A DNA stretch of 64,000 nt from Triglochin maritima (Eukaryota > Streptophyta > Magnoliopsida > Alismatales > Juncaginaceae). The stretch spans positions 3,365,501 through 3,429,500 of the forward strand of contig OY821777.1 of assembly GCA_963682175.1 (NCBI GenBank), read 5' to 3'. Below, piece by piece: positions 22,118 to 34,670 of this stretch. A program made the position numbers and the translations under genes. The first letter of the stretch is position 1. Every line of letters starts with the position of its first letter. The notes below the pieces were generated by a model. That model was not told the DNA's origin, made no database searches, and saw only the letters and a program-made list of their open reading frames with translations.

Positions 22118-22915
22118 ATGGATCAAGAAGTAAGCGCTGCTCCCAGACTGGTTTCTCAACCACTCAACGGACAGAACTATCTGTCGTGGGCGCGAGCTGT
22201 CACACTGGCCCTCAGTGGGAAAGGAAAACTCGGACACATCACCGGGAATACAAAAAAGCCAGATGGAGAAGGCAACGAGACAAAACAGGAGGAGTGGCAG
22301 GCAACGGACCACCTCGTGATGTCATGGCTCCTCAACTCCATGCAACCAAAGATCGGGGCGATCTTTCTCTACAAAAACTCTGCGAAAGAGCTCTGGGACT
22401 CCGTCCAGAATATATTCGGTAAATCACAAAACTTTGCTCATATTTTTAAACTAAAACAAGAGATCTCGCAGACAAAACAACAAGGACAAACCATCACGGA
22501 GTACCTCGGGGCACTTCAACGTGGATGGGATGAACTGTCCATTTACGAACCAGTGGCAATGGACCCAAAAACCATACTCGAACGCACGGAGAGGGATCAC
22601 ATCTACCAGTTCCTCAACGGACTTGACGGAAGCTATGAAGCCATCCGGAGTCAAGTCCTAATGACCGCCGAACTACCGGACCTCGGAACCATCATCGCGA
22701 TGATCCAACGGGAGGAGTCCCGTCGGACCACCGCTCAGAATACCGATCAAACATCAGAATCTCAGGCGTTTTACGCCGGCAAACCACAACCCAGTAAAAA
22801 TAAACAGAGATATGGAAATAAATCTCAAGAAACTTGCGATAACTATAAAAAAACAGGCCACAGTAGAAACGCCTGCTGGTTCCTACATCCACACCTCCGA
22901 CCGACAAGGGAATGA
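22118..22915 (+). pseudogene. gag of copia element 1
   Basis: 265 codons. The N-terminus (LNGQNYLSWARAVTLAL) is the copia gag N-terminal domain, followed by the UBN2-type gag core (AKELWDSVQNIFG, GQTITEYLGALQRGWDEL). The zinc knuckle is damaged: in CDNYKKTGHSRNAC the second Cys is Tyr, whereas the sister element at 30-34 kb keeps it. The frame ends at TGA (22913-22915) just after the knuckle. The protease/integrase frame continues in the same register, so in the ancestor gag and pol were one polyprotein and the TGA is a nonsense mutation, or less likely a readthrough stop. Confidence 0.85.
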
Positions 22916-24077
22916 GAGGGAGATCATCGGAATCGAAAGAAAAACAACGGCGGAGCAACAGGAAACGACGTGGTTGCAAACCCTAGCGAAGAAAGGGGGA
23001 GAAGATGGGAAGACGAATCGGGTGCTTCCGCGGATCAACACGGCTTTATATGCACGCGCGGCGAAATGGTCGGATCCTACGAAGGACGACCCGACTCCAA
23101 CAGACCCACCAGACCCGACCCTCTTGTACCCGCGAGGACCGGACCAGGATCCGGATCCAAACCGGATCTGGATCAGCTGCTGATCCAGTTAAATGCCTTT
23201 TTGCAATCAACTCCCCAAAGATCAGGTAATTATGCAGGTATAACTTCCTCCCCACAAACTTTTTCTGCAAATACTCTTAGAAATATACTTGATACAAGAT
23301 CTAAATATAACAACCATTGGATTATTGATTCTGGAGCTACCGATCACATGACCGGAAATTCGTCCTTGTTACAAAACATTAAAAATAACTCCAAAATGAT
23401 TAATAAGTTTGTAACCGTAGCAAATAACAATCAAGTTGAAATTAAAGGAATAGGAGAAACCATGCTACTAATTAAAATGAACAAGGATGTATTATATGTT
23501 CCAAACCTCACTTCCAACCTTTTGTCTGTCGCAAGGATAACAAAACACCTTAATTGTGATGTTATATTTACACCAAATGATGTATTCTTTCAGGATCGAG
23601 CTACAGGTAAGACGATTGGTAAAGGAGTCAACAACAACGGACTCTATATCTTAGATACTCAAAAAAGTGCCTTTCATAGTTCTAGTAACATTAATCAGGA
23701 TCTCTGGCATAAGCGGATGGGACATCCATCTTCTCATGTCCTAAAAACTTTATTTCCTACTTTTTCTCCTAAATATGCATATGATGTTTGTCATTTCTCA
23801 AAACAAACTAGACTTCATTTTCCTACATCTAAAAACAAATCTAATTTTCCGCTTGATTTCATTCACTCCGATATCTGGGGTCCCGTCCCGGTCGAATCTT
23901 ACAATGGTTTCAAATATTTTGTTTTCTTCATTGATGATTTTTCGCGTAACACCTGGGTTTATCTTCTTAGAAATAAGTCAGACGTTTTTAAATTTTTTTG
24001 CGAATTTGTAACATTTGTTGAAAACATGTATAATTTCAAAATTAAAACTCTAAGAAGCGATAATGGGACAGAATATA
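22916..24077 (+). pseudogene. pol 5' part of copia element 1 (protease, integrase N-part)
   Basis: In register with gag after the TGA. Visible are the aspartic protease motif (WIIDSGATDHMTG), the GAG-pre-integrase zinc region (HKRMGHPSS) with one Cys changed to Tyr (AYDVCHF against LCDVCRF in the sister element), and the first two integrase Asp positions (HSDIWGP and SDNGTEY). The frame then runs into the inserted LTR and stops at its first codon (TAA in TGTAACG). Catalytic Glu lies beyond the insertion. Confidence 0.85.
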
Positions 24078-27070
24078 TGTAACGTCCCCCGATCTCGCGG
24101 GTACGCACACTGGGAACCAACTCAAGTGTCGCGATCAGAGACCTCCGCGACGACCGAAGGAGTTACAAAAGACAGACCAAACGACGACTCGACAATGCGT
24201 AGAGAGATCATACATGGATAGACTAACATAAAACATAACTGAAAAGTGTGAGATTATCCATATATGGTAACAAGGTCAAATACATTACATCGAGTTCAAA
24301 AGGGAGATACATCATAAATAATGCGGAAGCAAAAGAGAAACTGAAAAATCTGGTCGACGTGCCCCTCGTGTACAGAATCTTCGACTACTCGTCCAGTCTG
24401 CCCTGTGGAAACCTAAGTACCTGCAAGCACCGCATTAACAAATGCGTGAGTTTTCAATTAAGAAAACTCAGTATGCCCCTGGCCCAATCAGAGTTATATG
24501 GAAGAATGCATGCAATCTATCAAGGACAAAAGCATCCCAAAACAGAAACAGAAAAGCACATAATGCATCAAAAGGCTACAACCCCAACAGTCGTGCCAAT
24601 CGGGTAACACCCGCAGAAATCCCTCCAAGGGAGCCAGAATACCAACCATGCTGCTCAGAACATAACAAAAAGCATCAAATGCGACAGAAGGCTACGACTC
24701 CATAAGTCATGCCGGTCGGGCGCACCCGAACCATTCCTCGAAAGGAACCAGAACACCAGCCTCGCTGGTCAAAGGCGGTCACTCGACAGTGACCCACCGC
24801 TCGGCACAAAGCGGTGCGCCGGATAAGTGTCCCAATTCGCGGCAAGTGACCTACATGGTGCCATCGCGAACTTGGGAACACCTACCATGAGACAGAATGG
24901 CAGCGCGCCTGCCCAGGACTTATCTTAGGCCTGGCCTCCCAACGTGAAGGTCTTATGCGAATGGCCTCCGGAACTAGAGGACCCACTCGTGGCCCGTCGG
25001 CCCAGAAAACGGAACGTGCCCAGTATTATTAATCAGATTAAATACAATGCAAGCTACTTAAGCATCTAAAATCTAATGCATCTACAGTGTATGGAACAAG
25101 CTCAAGGAGGAGTATCCGGATACCCTCCTAGCAGCCCTGAACCAACTCGGAAATCAGACATACCAATCAGGAATCAACCCACACTCACAATAGCAAGCAA
25201 TCATCACTAGATCAACAATCAAGATAACAACTAATCGAGTCATCTACGGGTCATGATAAGGATGTTATAAGGTCTGAAATCCTATGCGTCATACATATCC
25301 ACAACAACATACTTCATATCAGAAACATACATACGAAATAAGTAATAGAACATGCACCATAGAAGGAGGTATCATAAACCAACATCACAAGCTATCGATA
25401 TCATGCATCATGGATTTCAGAACATGTGTTTATGATAGGAACTTAGTATTCCAGACTAGATCAGAGATTATATGAATCAAATCATGAGACAATGCATGAA
25501 CATATGGTCTGAAACCAGCATATAATTTATAGGAGAACATCAGGATATAATCCGAAAGCAATGCTAGCACTTATGATATAAAATTTGCAAACCCCTTATG
25601 GAATATGGTCTGAACATAGACCTCAACTAACGCATGATTATGTGACTTATGATCAGCGTAAAATCATGGAACATTATGTGAATGAAATCGAGAAGTAATG
25701 CAAGCATACATGACCTAAAATCAGAAATCAAGGCATGGGATATGGTCTGAACATAGTCACGATTTATAGCATGGATACCCGATCTATATCAGCCACTATG
25801 TCATGAAACACATATGACTATCGTCACTAAGTAACACACGAATATATGTCTTATAACCAGCAACATGTCATGGAAGAATCTCCTGATGATGGCCACCCAA
25901 CCGTGCAAGACATATGATTAAACAAAAACAGAACGATTCATGCAATGTTCTTTGGACAAACAGCTAGATCACACCTAGATCTAAGATCTGAAATCAGAGG
26001 CAATTCACGAGACTAATAACATAACAAGTCACAAGTTCATGCTAGAAAGAGATCTCACAAATCAGTGATGCATAAAGGAGAGGGAGCATGCTCCAGCAAA
26101 ATAAACATGAAACAGATCCCATGAGATTTCGAGATCAACCACAAAAGTAGGGTTGCACCTCACGCAAGGTGCATGCAACAACCCTACCCAACCGTCTCCC
26201 TGCAGCCCAGCCTCCTCCCTACGAACTTCTCCATCAAACCATCATGCAAAACATGGAGTGGAGGACGTGCAAGGAGAAGGAAAAACGTGGTCAGCCACTG
26301 AAGATCCGAGTTGCACCACAGCTCACCCAATCGGTAGAACTCTACTTGTGCAAACCGTGATCCTCATGACCGACCAGCCACTGGTGTTGTGCAGAACTAA
26401 GCCCAACACCCACCCCCAGCTCCTAATCCAAAGGCTAGAGGCATACCTGAGCAGCAAGGGGGCACCTAAGCTGGCCGGAGATCTGCTGAAGTTCGCCTAG
26501 CTACACACAAGGAAGTCTTTTGCTTCTTCTTCAATAGCTGCCGGATCTCCACCAGCAGGAAACCAGAAATGATGGTGGTGGTGGTGGTAAGAGTTTGTGG
26601 CGTGGAAGGGAGGAGAGGAGGTTGAGGTCGGCTGGTGTAGGGTTTCTCTAGTTTATGTTTCAAGAAACATGCACAAAAGGCAATAGATCAATCTCCTTGA
26701 AGGCCCCATCAAAACTTTCCATAATGCACACAATTCAAATTTGCAAGGATTCTATGAGATCATCTCCTGGTGACGTGGCAACCAGGCCACCTCACCCACA
26801 TGCCAGCCCACAACATCCAATCCGAGCTCAACTAAAACCAAGCCCACATACACACACGGTTTGCACCCGATCGGCCCGATTAAGCCATCGATTGCAAAAA
26901 CCGCCCGATGGGTCGCACCAGACCACAAACCACATAAACTCGCCCCAAAAGGAAACTTTATCATGCCCGGGCATGAAGCCACAACACACACCAAGTATGC
27001 CAAGAAGACCCCAAAATGACTAGAAGGATGAATAAAACTTTAATAATGTGGCAGGGGAGCGGGTCTTACA
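24078..27070. mobile_element. 2,993-bp solo LTR nested in copia integrase
   Basis: Starts TGTAACGTCCC, ends GGGTCTTACA, and is bounded by a perfect 5-bp target duplication ATATA (24073-24077 and 27071-27075) exactly at the point where the integrase frame breaks and resumes. No internal retroviral coding region or second terminal copy is present. The termini, length and GC-rich 5' third followed by degenerate repeats (TATGGTCTGAACATAG-like, about 25400-25760) fit a solo LTR of a Ty3/gypsy element with long LTRs (chromovirus Tekay/Del type is a guess). Two imperfect copies of a unit of about 130 bp (GGCTACAACCCC..., GGCTACGACTCC...) lie at about 24570-24770. The alternative is a non-autonomous element without LTR structure. 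Confidence 0.85.
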
Positions 27071-29382
27071 ATATACCAGTCTCAATTTTCAAACTTTTTT
27101 AAAAAATCGCGGAATCTTTCATCAAACTACTTGTGTTAATACTCCCGAGCAAAATGGAATTTCTGAACGAAAAAATCGTCACATCTTGAATGTTACCCGA
27201 TCCCTGTTGTTTCAAAGTAATACACCAAAACATTTTTGGTCTGACGCAGTTCTAACTGCCACCTATCTCATTAATCGTTTGCCAAGTCCCGTCCTTCAAA
27301 ACAAACAACCTTTAGGAATATTGTTAAACCGGGCACTGCAATTAGACCATCTTAAAGTTTTTGGTTGTGTCTGCTTTGTTCACAAGAAACGGGTAGACAA
27401 ATTTGACAGCAACTCTGTAAAATGTATTTTCCTTGGTTATTCTGTAAACAAAAAGGGGTGCAAATGTTTTGACCCCGATACTTGTAAAATGTATATATCA
27501 AGAGATGTATCCTTTAGAGAGAGTGAGTTCTACTACAACAGGAGTACAACTGAGACTCTCCCGGCTACAACAACTACTCTACCACAAAGCCACATGGAAG
27601 GAAGAGAAGGACAAGAAAGCAACCAAGGAAATGAAGAAGAAGAAGAAGAAGAAGAAACTCCACCTCAAGACAATCAAGAAAATCCTCAAACAAGGAGATC
27701 CACTCGTCCAAGACGTACTCCCGCTCGATTTAACGACTTTGTTACCTCACACGTTACTTATCCTATCGAAAACCACATCTCCTACGAAAAAATTCTCCCA
27801 ACCTACAAAACATACCTAACCCAAATAGATAACTTAGAACCTAAGACACTCCAAGAAGCTATAGAAGATCCAAAATGGCGCAAAGCCATGAGTGAGGAAC
27901 TCAACGCCCTAGAAAACAACAACACATGGACACTTACCCAAAAAACCACAAGGAATCAAACCTGTTGGGTGCAAATGGGTCTATAAAATAAAATATAACA
28001 GTAATGGAACCATAGAAAGGTACAAAGCTAGACTGGTGCCCAAAGGGTATACTCAAAGTTACGGGATTGACTACCTAGAGACCTTTGCTCCTGTTGCGAA
28101 AATGAACACGGTTCGCGTTCTTCTATCCATAGCGGTCAACCAAAATTGGAAACGCCATCAAATGGATGTAAGAAATGCTTTCTTACAAGGAAACCTTGAA
28201 GAGGAAGTATATATGACTCCTCCTCCAGGTTACAACGTCACCTCGAACCAGGTATGCAAACTCAACAAAGCTATCTATGGTCTAAAGCAATCTCCACGTG
28301 CATGGTATGCCAAACTCAGTCATTTCTTACTTGCTTATGGTTTTTTGAAATCTTCCGCTGACGCTTCTATGTTTACTAAAAACCACAAACAAGGTATCAC
28401 CATAGTATTAGTTTATGTTGACGATATAATCGTCACCGGAGATATTAACAGTGAAATTAGTCAAGTCAAACACTACCTAAAAACAAAATTTGACATAAAA
28501 GATCTTGGCCTATTGAAATACTTCTTAGGAATAGAAATTGCACACTCAAGAAAGGGCATCTTCTTATCACAAAGGAAATATGCCCTAGACTTATTAACAG
28601 AAACAGGAAAAATTGGTGTTAAACCTGCCAACACACCAGTAGAAACAAACCTCAAAATCAACTCTACTGACGGAGAACCCGTCAAAGATATTCACCAGTT
28701 CCAAAGACTTGTAGGCAAACTCATATATCTAACAGTAACTAGACCAGACATAACATTTGCTGTTAGTATAGTTAGTCAATTTATGCATGCACCTCGAACA
28801 CCATACTTAAGTATCATTGATCACATTTTAAGGTATATAAAACAAACTCCAGGACAAGGAATACTTATGAAAAACAATAACTCTAACAGTATCACTGGTT
28901 TCTCGGATGCAGATTGGGCAGGAAGTCATGATCGTAGATCAACTACAAGCTTTTGCACCTTTGTAGGAGGGAACCTCGTAACTTGGAGGAGTAAGAAGCA
29001 AAAGGTTGTTGCACGATCCAGTGCAGAAGCTGAGTATCGTGCAATGGCATCTACAACTAGTGAACTTATATGGTTAAAACAACTTCTCAATGATATGGGA
29101 CAATCTCCTAACATACCCATACAGATGTTCTGCGACAATAATGCTGCTCGACACAAAGCGTCCAATCCAGTGTTCCATGAAAGGACCAAACACATCGAAG
29201 TTGATTGTCACTTCATTCGCGAAAAGATCCAAGCAAAGGAAATAGTTGTTCCCTACATACCCAGTAAGGAACAACTAGCAGATGTCTTCACCAAGGCTCT
29301 AAGCCAGAAGCAATTCAGTCAGATCATCAGCAAGCTGGGTACCTTCAACCTCTTCCGGACGCAACTTGAGGGGGAGTGTTGA
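27071..29382 (+). pseudogene. pol 3' part of copia element 1 (integrase C-part, RT, RNase H)
   Basis: The integrase frame resumes at once after the insertion and shows the catalytic-Glu region (NTPEQNGISERKNRH) and the copia C-terminal motif (FLGYSVNKKGCKCFD). A frameshift between about 27930 and 27960, beside an A-homopolymer, moves the reading to the next frame. Reverse transcriptase then reads openly from about 27955 to 29382: MDVRNAFLQGNLEEEVYM and the YVDD box at 28413-28424. RNase H follows (SDADWAGSHD, SSAEAEYRAMA, CDNNAARH, HIEVDCHFIREKI). The second codon of VAKGYTQ is Pro here (VPKGYTQ). One or two base changes plus the insertion separate this from an open polyprotein. Confidence 0.9.
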
Positions 29383-29622
29383 AGAACACAACCGACGCAA
29401 GAACCCAACCGACGCAAGAACTCAACCGTCGCGTTGTCCAACCACCACATTCAACTCAACCGGCGTGTTTCCTCCGAAGCATCACGTCGCTTCTCTCCCG
29501 AGGCGCTCCAACCCAACGGATAAAAATATGACTTATATAAACATTGTACTTTGAATTCAAATGTAATGTGAAAAACAAGATAAAACATCTTCAATAAAAA
29601 TCCAAACCCTTGCGTTTCTTCA
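29377..29622 (+). repeat. 3' LTR of copia element 1
   Basis: 246 bp, same termini as the 5' LTR. It has an additional 17-bp unit of the CAACCGACGCAAGAAC repeat near its start, so three copies against two. This is consistent with slippage after or during integration. The reading frame of pol ends 6 bp inside it. Confidence 0.93.
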
Positions 29623-29627
29623 GAAAG

Positions 29628-29963
29628 AGCTCAATATAAAAGATTATGCAATTTGTCGGATTAGTTTAGAAATATATCGGATACTTATTACGACAATACA
29701 AGAAGGCAAATGCATGTAATTTTCTGACCACCTCATGTTTGATCGACAATTGATTCTCTCTCAATCAATGCTACAACATCAGAACACGCCCAATTCCAAT
29801 CGTAAGAACCCCAAATTTATATGTACGCCAAATCCAAAGCGAAGGTTGATTACATCACGATAGGAGAAAATAACAACATAACATGGCATGTTATGTTAAG
29901 GAACCGAACACCAGTCAGCTGAAGAATACTTACAGATATCCGACAGCAAACTGAGAAAGGAAA
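29628..29963. other. Spacer between copia elements 1 and 2
   Basis: About 340 bp of unclassified AT-rich sequence. The last five bases, GGAAA (29959-29963), are the left target duplication of element 2. Confidence 0.5.
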
Positions 29964-30183
29964 TGTTAAAGAAAAAGACCGTTGGAGACATTAATTATGG
30001 AGTTTACCAAAGCATCCTGTAGCATACCCAAGATAATCGTTTGGACTCTCTATGTCAAACAATAAATAAAGCCAAAACGGCTACTAATCTATGTATAAAT
30101 ACTCATGTAATCAAACATTCAAAACATAATATAAACATCACTTTCACTTCTTCCTCCTAAACATCATCGTCCCAATTTCATCA
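29964..30183 (+). repeat. 5' LTR of copia element 2
   Basis: 220 bp, TGTTAAAG...CATCA. Contains a TATAAATA motif near 30095 that probably serves as the promoter TATA box. Confidence 0.93.
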
Positions 30184-30195
30184 TGGTATCAGAGC
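30184..30195 (+). other. Primer-binding site of copia element 2
   Basis: TGGTATCAGAGC directly follows the LTR and is the canonical initiator-Met-tRNA site of plant copia elements. Confidence 0.9.
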
Positions 30196-30318
30196 ACTGA
30201 TCCATTCGTCTCAGATTTTTCCCCAAATCTCATCATTGGTCTCACCTCATCCATGGGGGTTGAAGGTCACCACACACCCACATCCTAATCCAAGGAGGAA
30301 GAAAAAAAAGAAAACTGA

Positions 30319-30915
30319 ATGTCGGACGGCAACGAAGTGATGAATCCTCATCGCCTCGTCACAACACCTCTTAACGAGACCAACTACTTGTCCTGGTCTC
30401 GTGCGATCACGCTATCCCTCAGCGGCAGAGGGAAGCTTGGCCACATCACCGGAAAAACCCCAAAACCAGGAGAAGAAGCAGAGGAGAAGATTCAAGACGA
30501 GTGGCAAACCACAGATCACCAAGTGATGTCGTGGCTCATTGCCTCCATGCAAGTAAACATTGCAGAAATCTTCATATATAAAGACAGCGCGAAAGATCTG
30601 TGGGACTCTGTTCGAGACCACTTTGGAAAGGCAGAAAATTTCGCGCACATCTTCAAGATCAAGCAAGAAATCGCACAAACACAACAACACGGGACATCAA
30701 TCACAGAGTATCTCGGTACTCTCAGAAGGAGGTGGGATGAGCTCAGAATATACGAACCACCCACCGCAGACCCAAAAATCATCCAAACCCGACAAGAGCA
30801 GAATCAAATCTACCAATTTCTGGTGGGTTTAGATCCAAGCTACGAGACTATTCGGTCTCAAATACTCATGGCTACGGAACTTCCCAGTCTTCCCCACATC
30901 ACAAGTCTCATTTAG
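30319..30915 (+). pseudogene. gag of copia element 2
   Basis: 198 codons from MSDGNEVMNPHRLV. The copia gag N-terminal domain (LNETNYLSWSRAITLSL) and core (AKDLWDSVRDHFG, GTSITEYLGTLRRRWDEL) are clear. The frame ends at TAG (30913-30915), where element 1 has CAG (Gln). Reading continues in the same frame after the stop with an intact zinc knuckle (CDNCKKQGHNRNQC) near 31048-31090, so this is a nonsense change in a formerly continuous gag-pol. Confidence 0.88.
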
Positions 30916-30939
30916 CGGGAAGAAACGCGAAGAAACTCA

Positions 30940-33900
30940 ATGAAAAATCAAAACAACCACACGGAGAACCAAGCCTTCATCGCTGGACGAAACCAAGCTC
31001 ATGGAGGAGGAAAAAAAAGATTTGGAAACAAAAACTCCGAACACTGCGACAACTGTAAAAAGCAAGGACACAACAGAAATCAGTGTTGGTTCCTCGTTCC
31101 CCATCTCAGACCACAAAGAAACGAAAAGCACGCAAAAGCAAACTTGGTCGAAGGAGTCCCCGGCGGCGACTACAACACAAGCCAGCTCGGCAGCGGCGGC
31201 TGCAACACCAGCCTGCTCGGAGGCGGCGACCACATCACTCGCCTGCTCCGGAAGAGCAATCGACACCAAGAAAAAAATCAAAACCCTACCAGATATGCGG
31301 ATAACTCCGCGTTTTATACTCAGCATACTTCCGGATCCTCCAACCCGACCCGATCAGATATAACTCCGGTCGGATCCAATCCATTCGGATCTGGTAATGG
31401 AAATCCGGATCGTACCATTAACCTGATTCATTTAAAAAGTCTGGTGGGCCAGCTTAATGACTTTTTGCAAAACAACCCTCATGCTACTGGTAATTCCTCA
31501 GGTAAATTAAATTTCTCTGATTTTACCATTTTTTCTGGATTAACAACAAAAATTAATAACCAATCTTGGATAATTGATACCGGAGCTACTGATCACATGT
31601 CTGGAGATCCAACAATACTTACTAATATTAAAAACCTAAGTTTAGAAAATAAATTTGTAATGGTTGTAAATGGGAACAAAATACCAATTAAAGGAATATG
31701 CAAGATCAAATTACTTAACAACACCCTTAATGATGTGTTGTATGTACCTAACCTAGATACCAATTTTATATCTGTAGCCAAAATCACCAAAAATCTCAAT
31801 TGTAATGTTATTTTTGCTCCCAACGATGTTATTTTTAAGGATCGTATCTCAGGGAGGATGATTGGTAAGGGCATCCTCACAAACGGTCTTTATGTTCTAG
31901 AAACAAATGAAAAAGCTCTTCATACCCATACTCTGAACAACCATATTCGCTGGCACAAAAGGATGGGCCACCCATCATCAAGTATATTAAGATGTTTTTT
32001 TCCTTCTTTTAAAAATGAATTATTATGTGATGTATGTCGTTTTGCTAAACAAATCCGCTTACCTTTTCAAAATTCTAGCACCAAAACTCATATGCCTTTT
32101 GAACTAATACATTCTGATATTTTGGGACCAGCCCCTGTTGAATCTTACAACGGTTTTCGGTATTTTATCAATTTTATCGACAATTTTTCACGGGTCACCT
32201 GGGTTTATCTATTGAAAAACAAATCTGATGCTTACTCTGTTTTTTGCGAATTCCTCCGTTTTATTGAAAACATGTTTAACGCAAAAATTCGTTTCTTTAG
32301 GTCCGATAACGGCTCTGAATATATGAGCAACCTTTTTCAAAAACTTTTACATCAAAAATGTTTTTTTCCACCAAACCTCATGCATTAATACACCGCAACA
32401 AAATGGGGTTTCGGAAAGAAAAAACCGGCATCTTCTAAATGTCACTCGCTCCCTCCTTTTTCAAAACAATGTTCCGAAACTTTTTTGGTCAGATGCAATT
32501 CTCACCGCTACTTATATTATCAACCGACTTCCTAGCCGCACTACAAACAATAGAAAACCGTTAGAAATCTTGTATAATAAAGAAATTAACATCAACCACT
32601 TTAGAATTTTCGGTTGTACATGTTTTGTCCACAAAAAACGGGAAGATAAACTTGATCACAACTCCATCAAGTGTATTTTTCTGGGGTATTCCTTTAGTTA
32701 AAAAGGTTACAAATGTTATGACCCACAAAATAAAAAAACCTTTGTCTCCCGAGATGTTACCTTCTTTGAAGAAGTCTCCTTCTTCAAAAATCCCAGTCCT
32801 GAAAACGCTTCCGCCATACAAGTACCTCACATCACCTACAATAACCCCCTTCCCACAACACCACCAATCCCAGACGAAGGAGGAAATGAAAACGAAGAAG
32901 GAAATGAAAACGAAGGAGGAAACGAAGACGAAAGGAGAAATGAAGAAAGAGGAAATCCAAGAGGAGAAGAACCTCCAAGAAGATCTACGCGTCCATCTCG
33001 CCCTCCTAGTAGACTCAATGATTATTATCTCTCACACACCACATACCCCATCCAAAATTTTCTGTCATACCAACAAATGCCACAAAAACATCAAGCCTTC
33101 CTAGGAGCAATAGACACAAATAAAGAACCAACACATTACGATGAGGCTATACAAAACCAGAATTGGGTCAACGCCATGAATGATGAATTACGAGCCCTGG
33201 AAAAAAACCACACCTGGACCCTCGTACCTCTTCAACCAGGTACCAAGCCTGTTGGATGTAGATGGATCTACAAGATTAAATATCATAGCGATGGAAAAAT
33301 AGAAAGATATAAGGCTAGACTAGTGGCCAAGGGTTATACTCAGACATATTGCCTTGATTACTTAGAAACATTTCCTCCTGTAGCCAAAATGAACACTGTC
33401 CGTGTTCTTCTCTCCATCGCTGTAAATCAAGGATGGGATTTATTTCAAATGGATGTCAAAAATGCATTCTTACAGGGAAATCTAGAAGAAGAAGTTTACA
33501 TGGTTCCGCCACCCGGCTACGCCACTTGTCCAAACCAGGTATGCAAGCTTCACAAGTCTATATATGGACTAAAACAATCACCTCGTGCCTGGTACGCAAA
33601 ACTTAGCTTCTCTCTTATTAATTATGGATTTATTAAAAGCTCTGCTGATGCATCCATGTTTACAAAACATAGTCATAACACTACCACCATTGTACTTATC
33701 TATGTTGATGACATCAGCATAACTGGAAATAATAATCACCAAATAGCAGTAGTTAAAAAATATCTGAAGTCAAAATTTGACATCAAAGACCTAGGATACT
33801 TAAAATACGTCTTAGGAATAGAAATTGCATACTCCAAGAAAGGGTTATTTCTCTCCCAACGAAAATACACTCTTGACCTACTTAAAGAAACCGGGAAGAT

Positions 33901-34670
33901 ATGATCAAAACCCTTAACTACTCCTATAGAAACCAACAAAAAACTAGGACCAACAGATGGAACCCCTCTTTCAAATATTAGGCAATTCCAGAGATTAGTA
34001 GGGAAACTCATTTATCTTACTGTTAACCCAACCAGACATTACATACGCTGTCAGTTTAATAAGTCAATTCATGCATGCTCCTCATACACACCACTTAGAT
34101 TTGGTAAAAAGTATTCTATGTTATCTTAAAGGGACACCCGGACAAGGTCTCTGGATGAAACCTAACAACTCTAACTCAATAATTGGGTATTCTGATGCAG
34201 GCTGGGCTGGAAGCCATGATCGAAGATCTACCTCAGGATTCTGCACTTTTGTTGGAGGAAACTTGGTAACTTGGCGAAGCAAAAAACAAAATGTTGTCGC
34301 CCGATCAAGTGCAGAAGCAGAATACCGTGCAATGACATCAACTACCAGCAAACTAATTTGGTTAAGTCAACTACTGAAAGATATGAAGATCACAACTCAG
34401 AACCCTATGAAGATGTTTTGTGATAATAATGCTGCACGACACATCTCCATGAACCCAGTCTTTCATGAAAGGACTAAACACATTGAAGTTGATTGTCACT
34501 TCATTCGAGAAAAGATACAGTCAAAACAAATAGAAGTCCCCTACGTTCCAAGCAAAGATCAGCTGGCTGATATCTTCACCAAAGCTCTAGATCACAAGAC
34601 CTTCTCCAACATACTTCTCAAGTTAGGATCTATCAATCCTTTCCAGACCCAACTTGAGGGGGCATGTTAA
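30940..34670 (+). pseudogene. pol of copia element 2 (protease, integrase, RT, RNase H)
   Basis: Frame 1 runs 30940-32388 and carries the zinc knuckle, protease (WIIDTGATDHMSG), integrase zinc region (HKRMGHPSS, CDVCRFAKQ) and two catalytic Asp regions (HSDILGP, SDNGSEY). An extra base in the T-run near 32360 shifts the frame. The next frame carries the Glu region and is cut by TAA at 32699-32701 in the FLGYSFS-KGYKC motif. RT reads in 33077-33904 with YVDD at 33701-33712 and ends at TGA (33902-33904). A further shift near 34025-34035 leads to the RNase H frame (to 34670, DAGWAGSHD, CDNNAARH). The linker at about 32870-32960 is a Gly/Asn/Glu repeat. Five disabling lesions are visible. Confidence 0.9.

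Larger units (their letters stand above)
21704..29622 (+). mobile_element. Ty1/copia retrotransposon 1, with nested insertion
   Basis: Complete by structure. The LTRs begin TGTTGAAG and end TTTCTTCA, flanked by a perfect 5-bp target duplication GAAAG (21699-21703 and 29623-29627). The order is 5' LTR, methionine-tRNA-type primer-binding site, gag, protease/integrase, reverse transcriptase, RNase H, polypurine tract (GAGGGGGAG near 29368-29376), 3' LTR, which is the Ty1/copia order with integrase before RT. A 2,993-bp foreign solo LTR sits inside the integrase region. Without it and its duplication the element is 4,921 bp. Coding is broken by an internal TGA, the insertion and a frameshift, so it is inactive on its own. 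By hand alignment the LTRs differ at about 5 sites plus one 17-bp unit. Confidence 0.95.

Noticed and set aside
22066..22422. Open frames overlapping copia gag in other frames (also 22692-22979, 30560-30832, 31001-31363)
   Set aside because: They are shadows of the gag-pol reading frame, with low-complexity Arg/Thr-rich text and no domain.
24248..24607. Possible genes inside the 2,993-bp nested LTR (also 26153-26500, 26655-27023)
   Set aside because: Short, overlapping, repeat-derived frames with no known domain; the segment has LTR termini and a target duplication.
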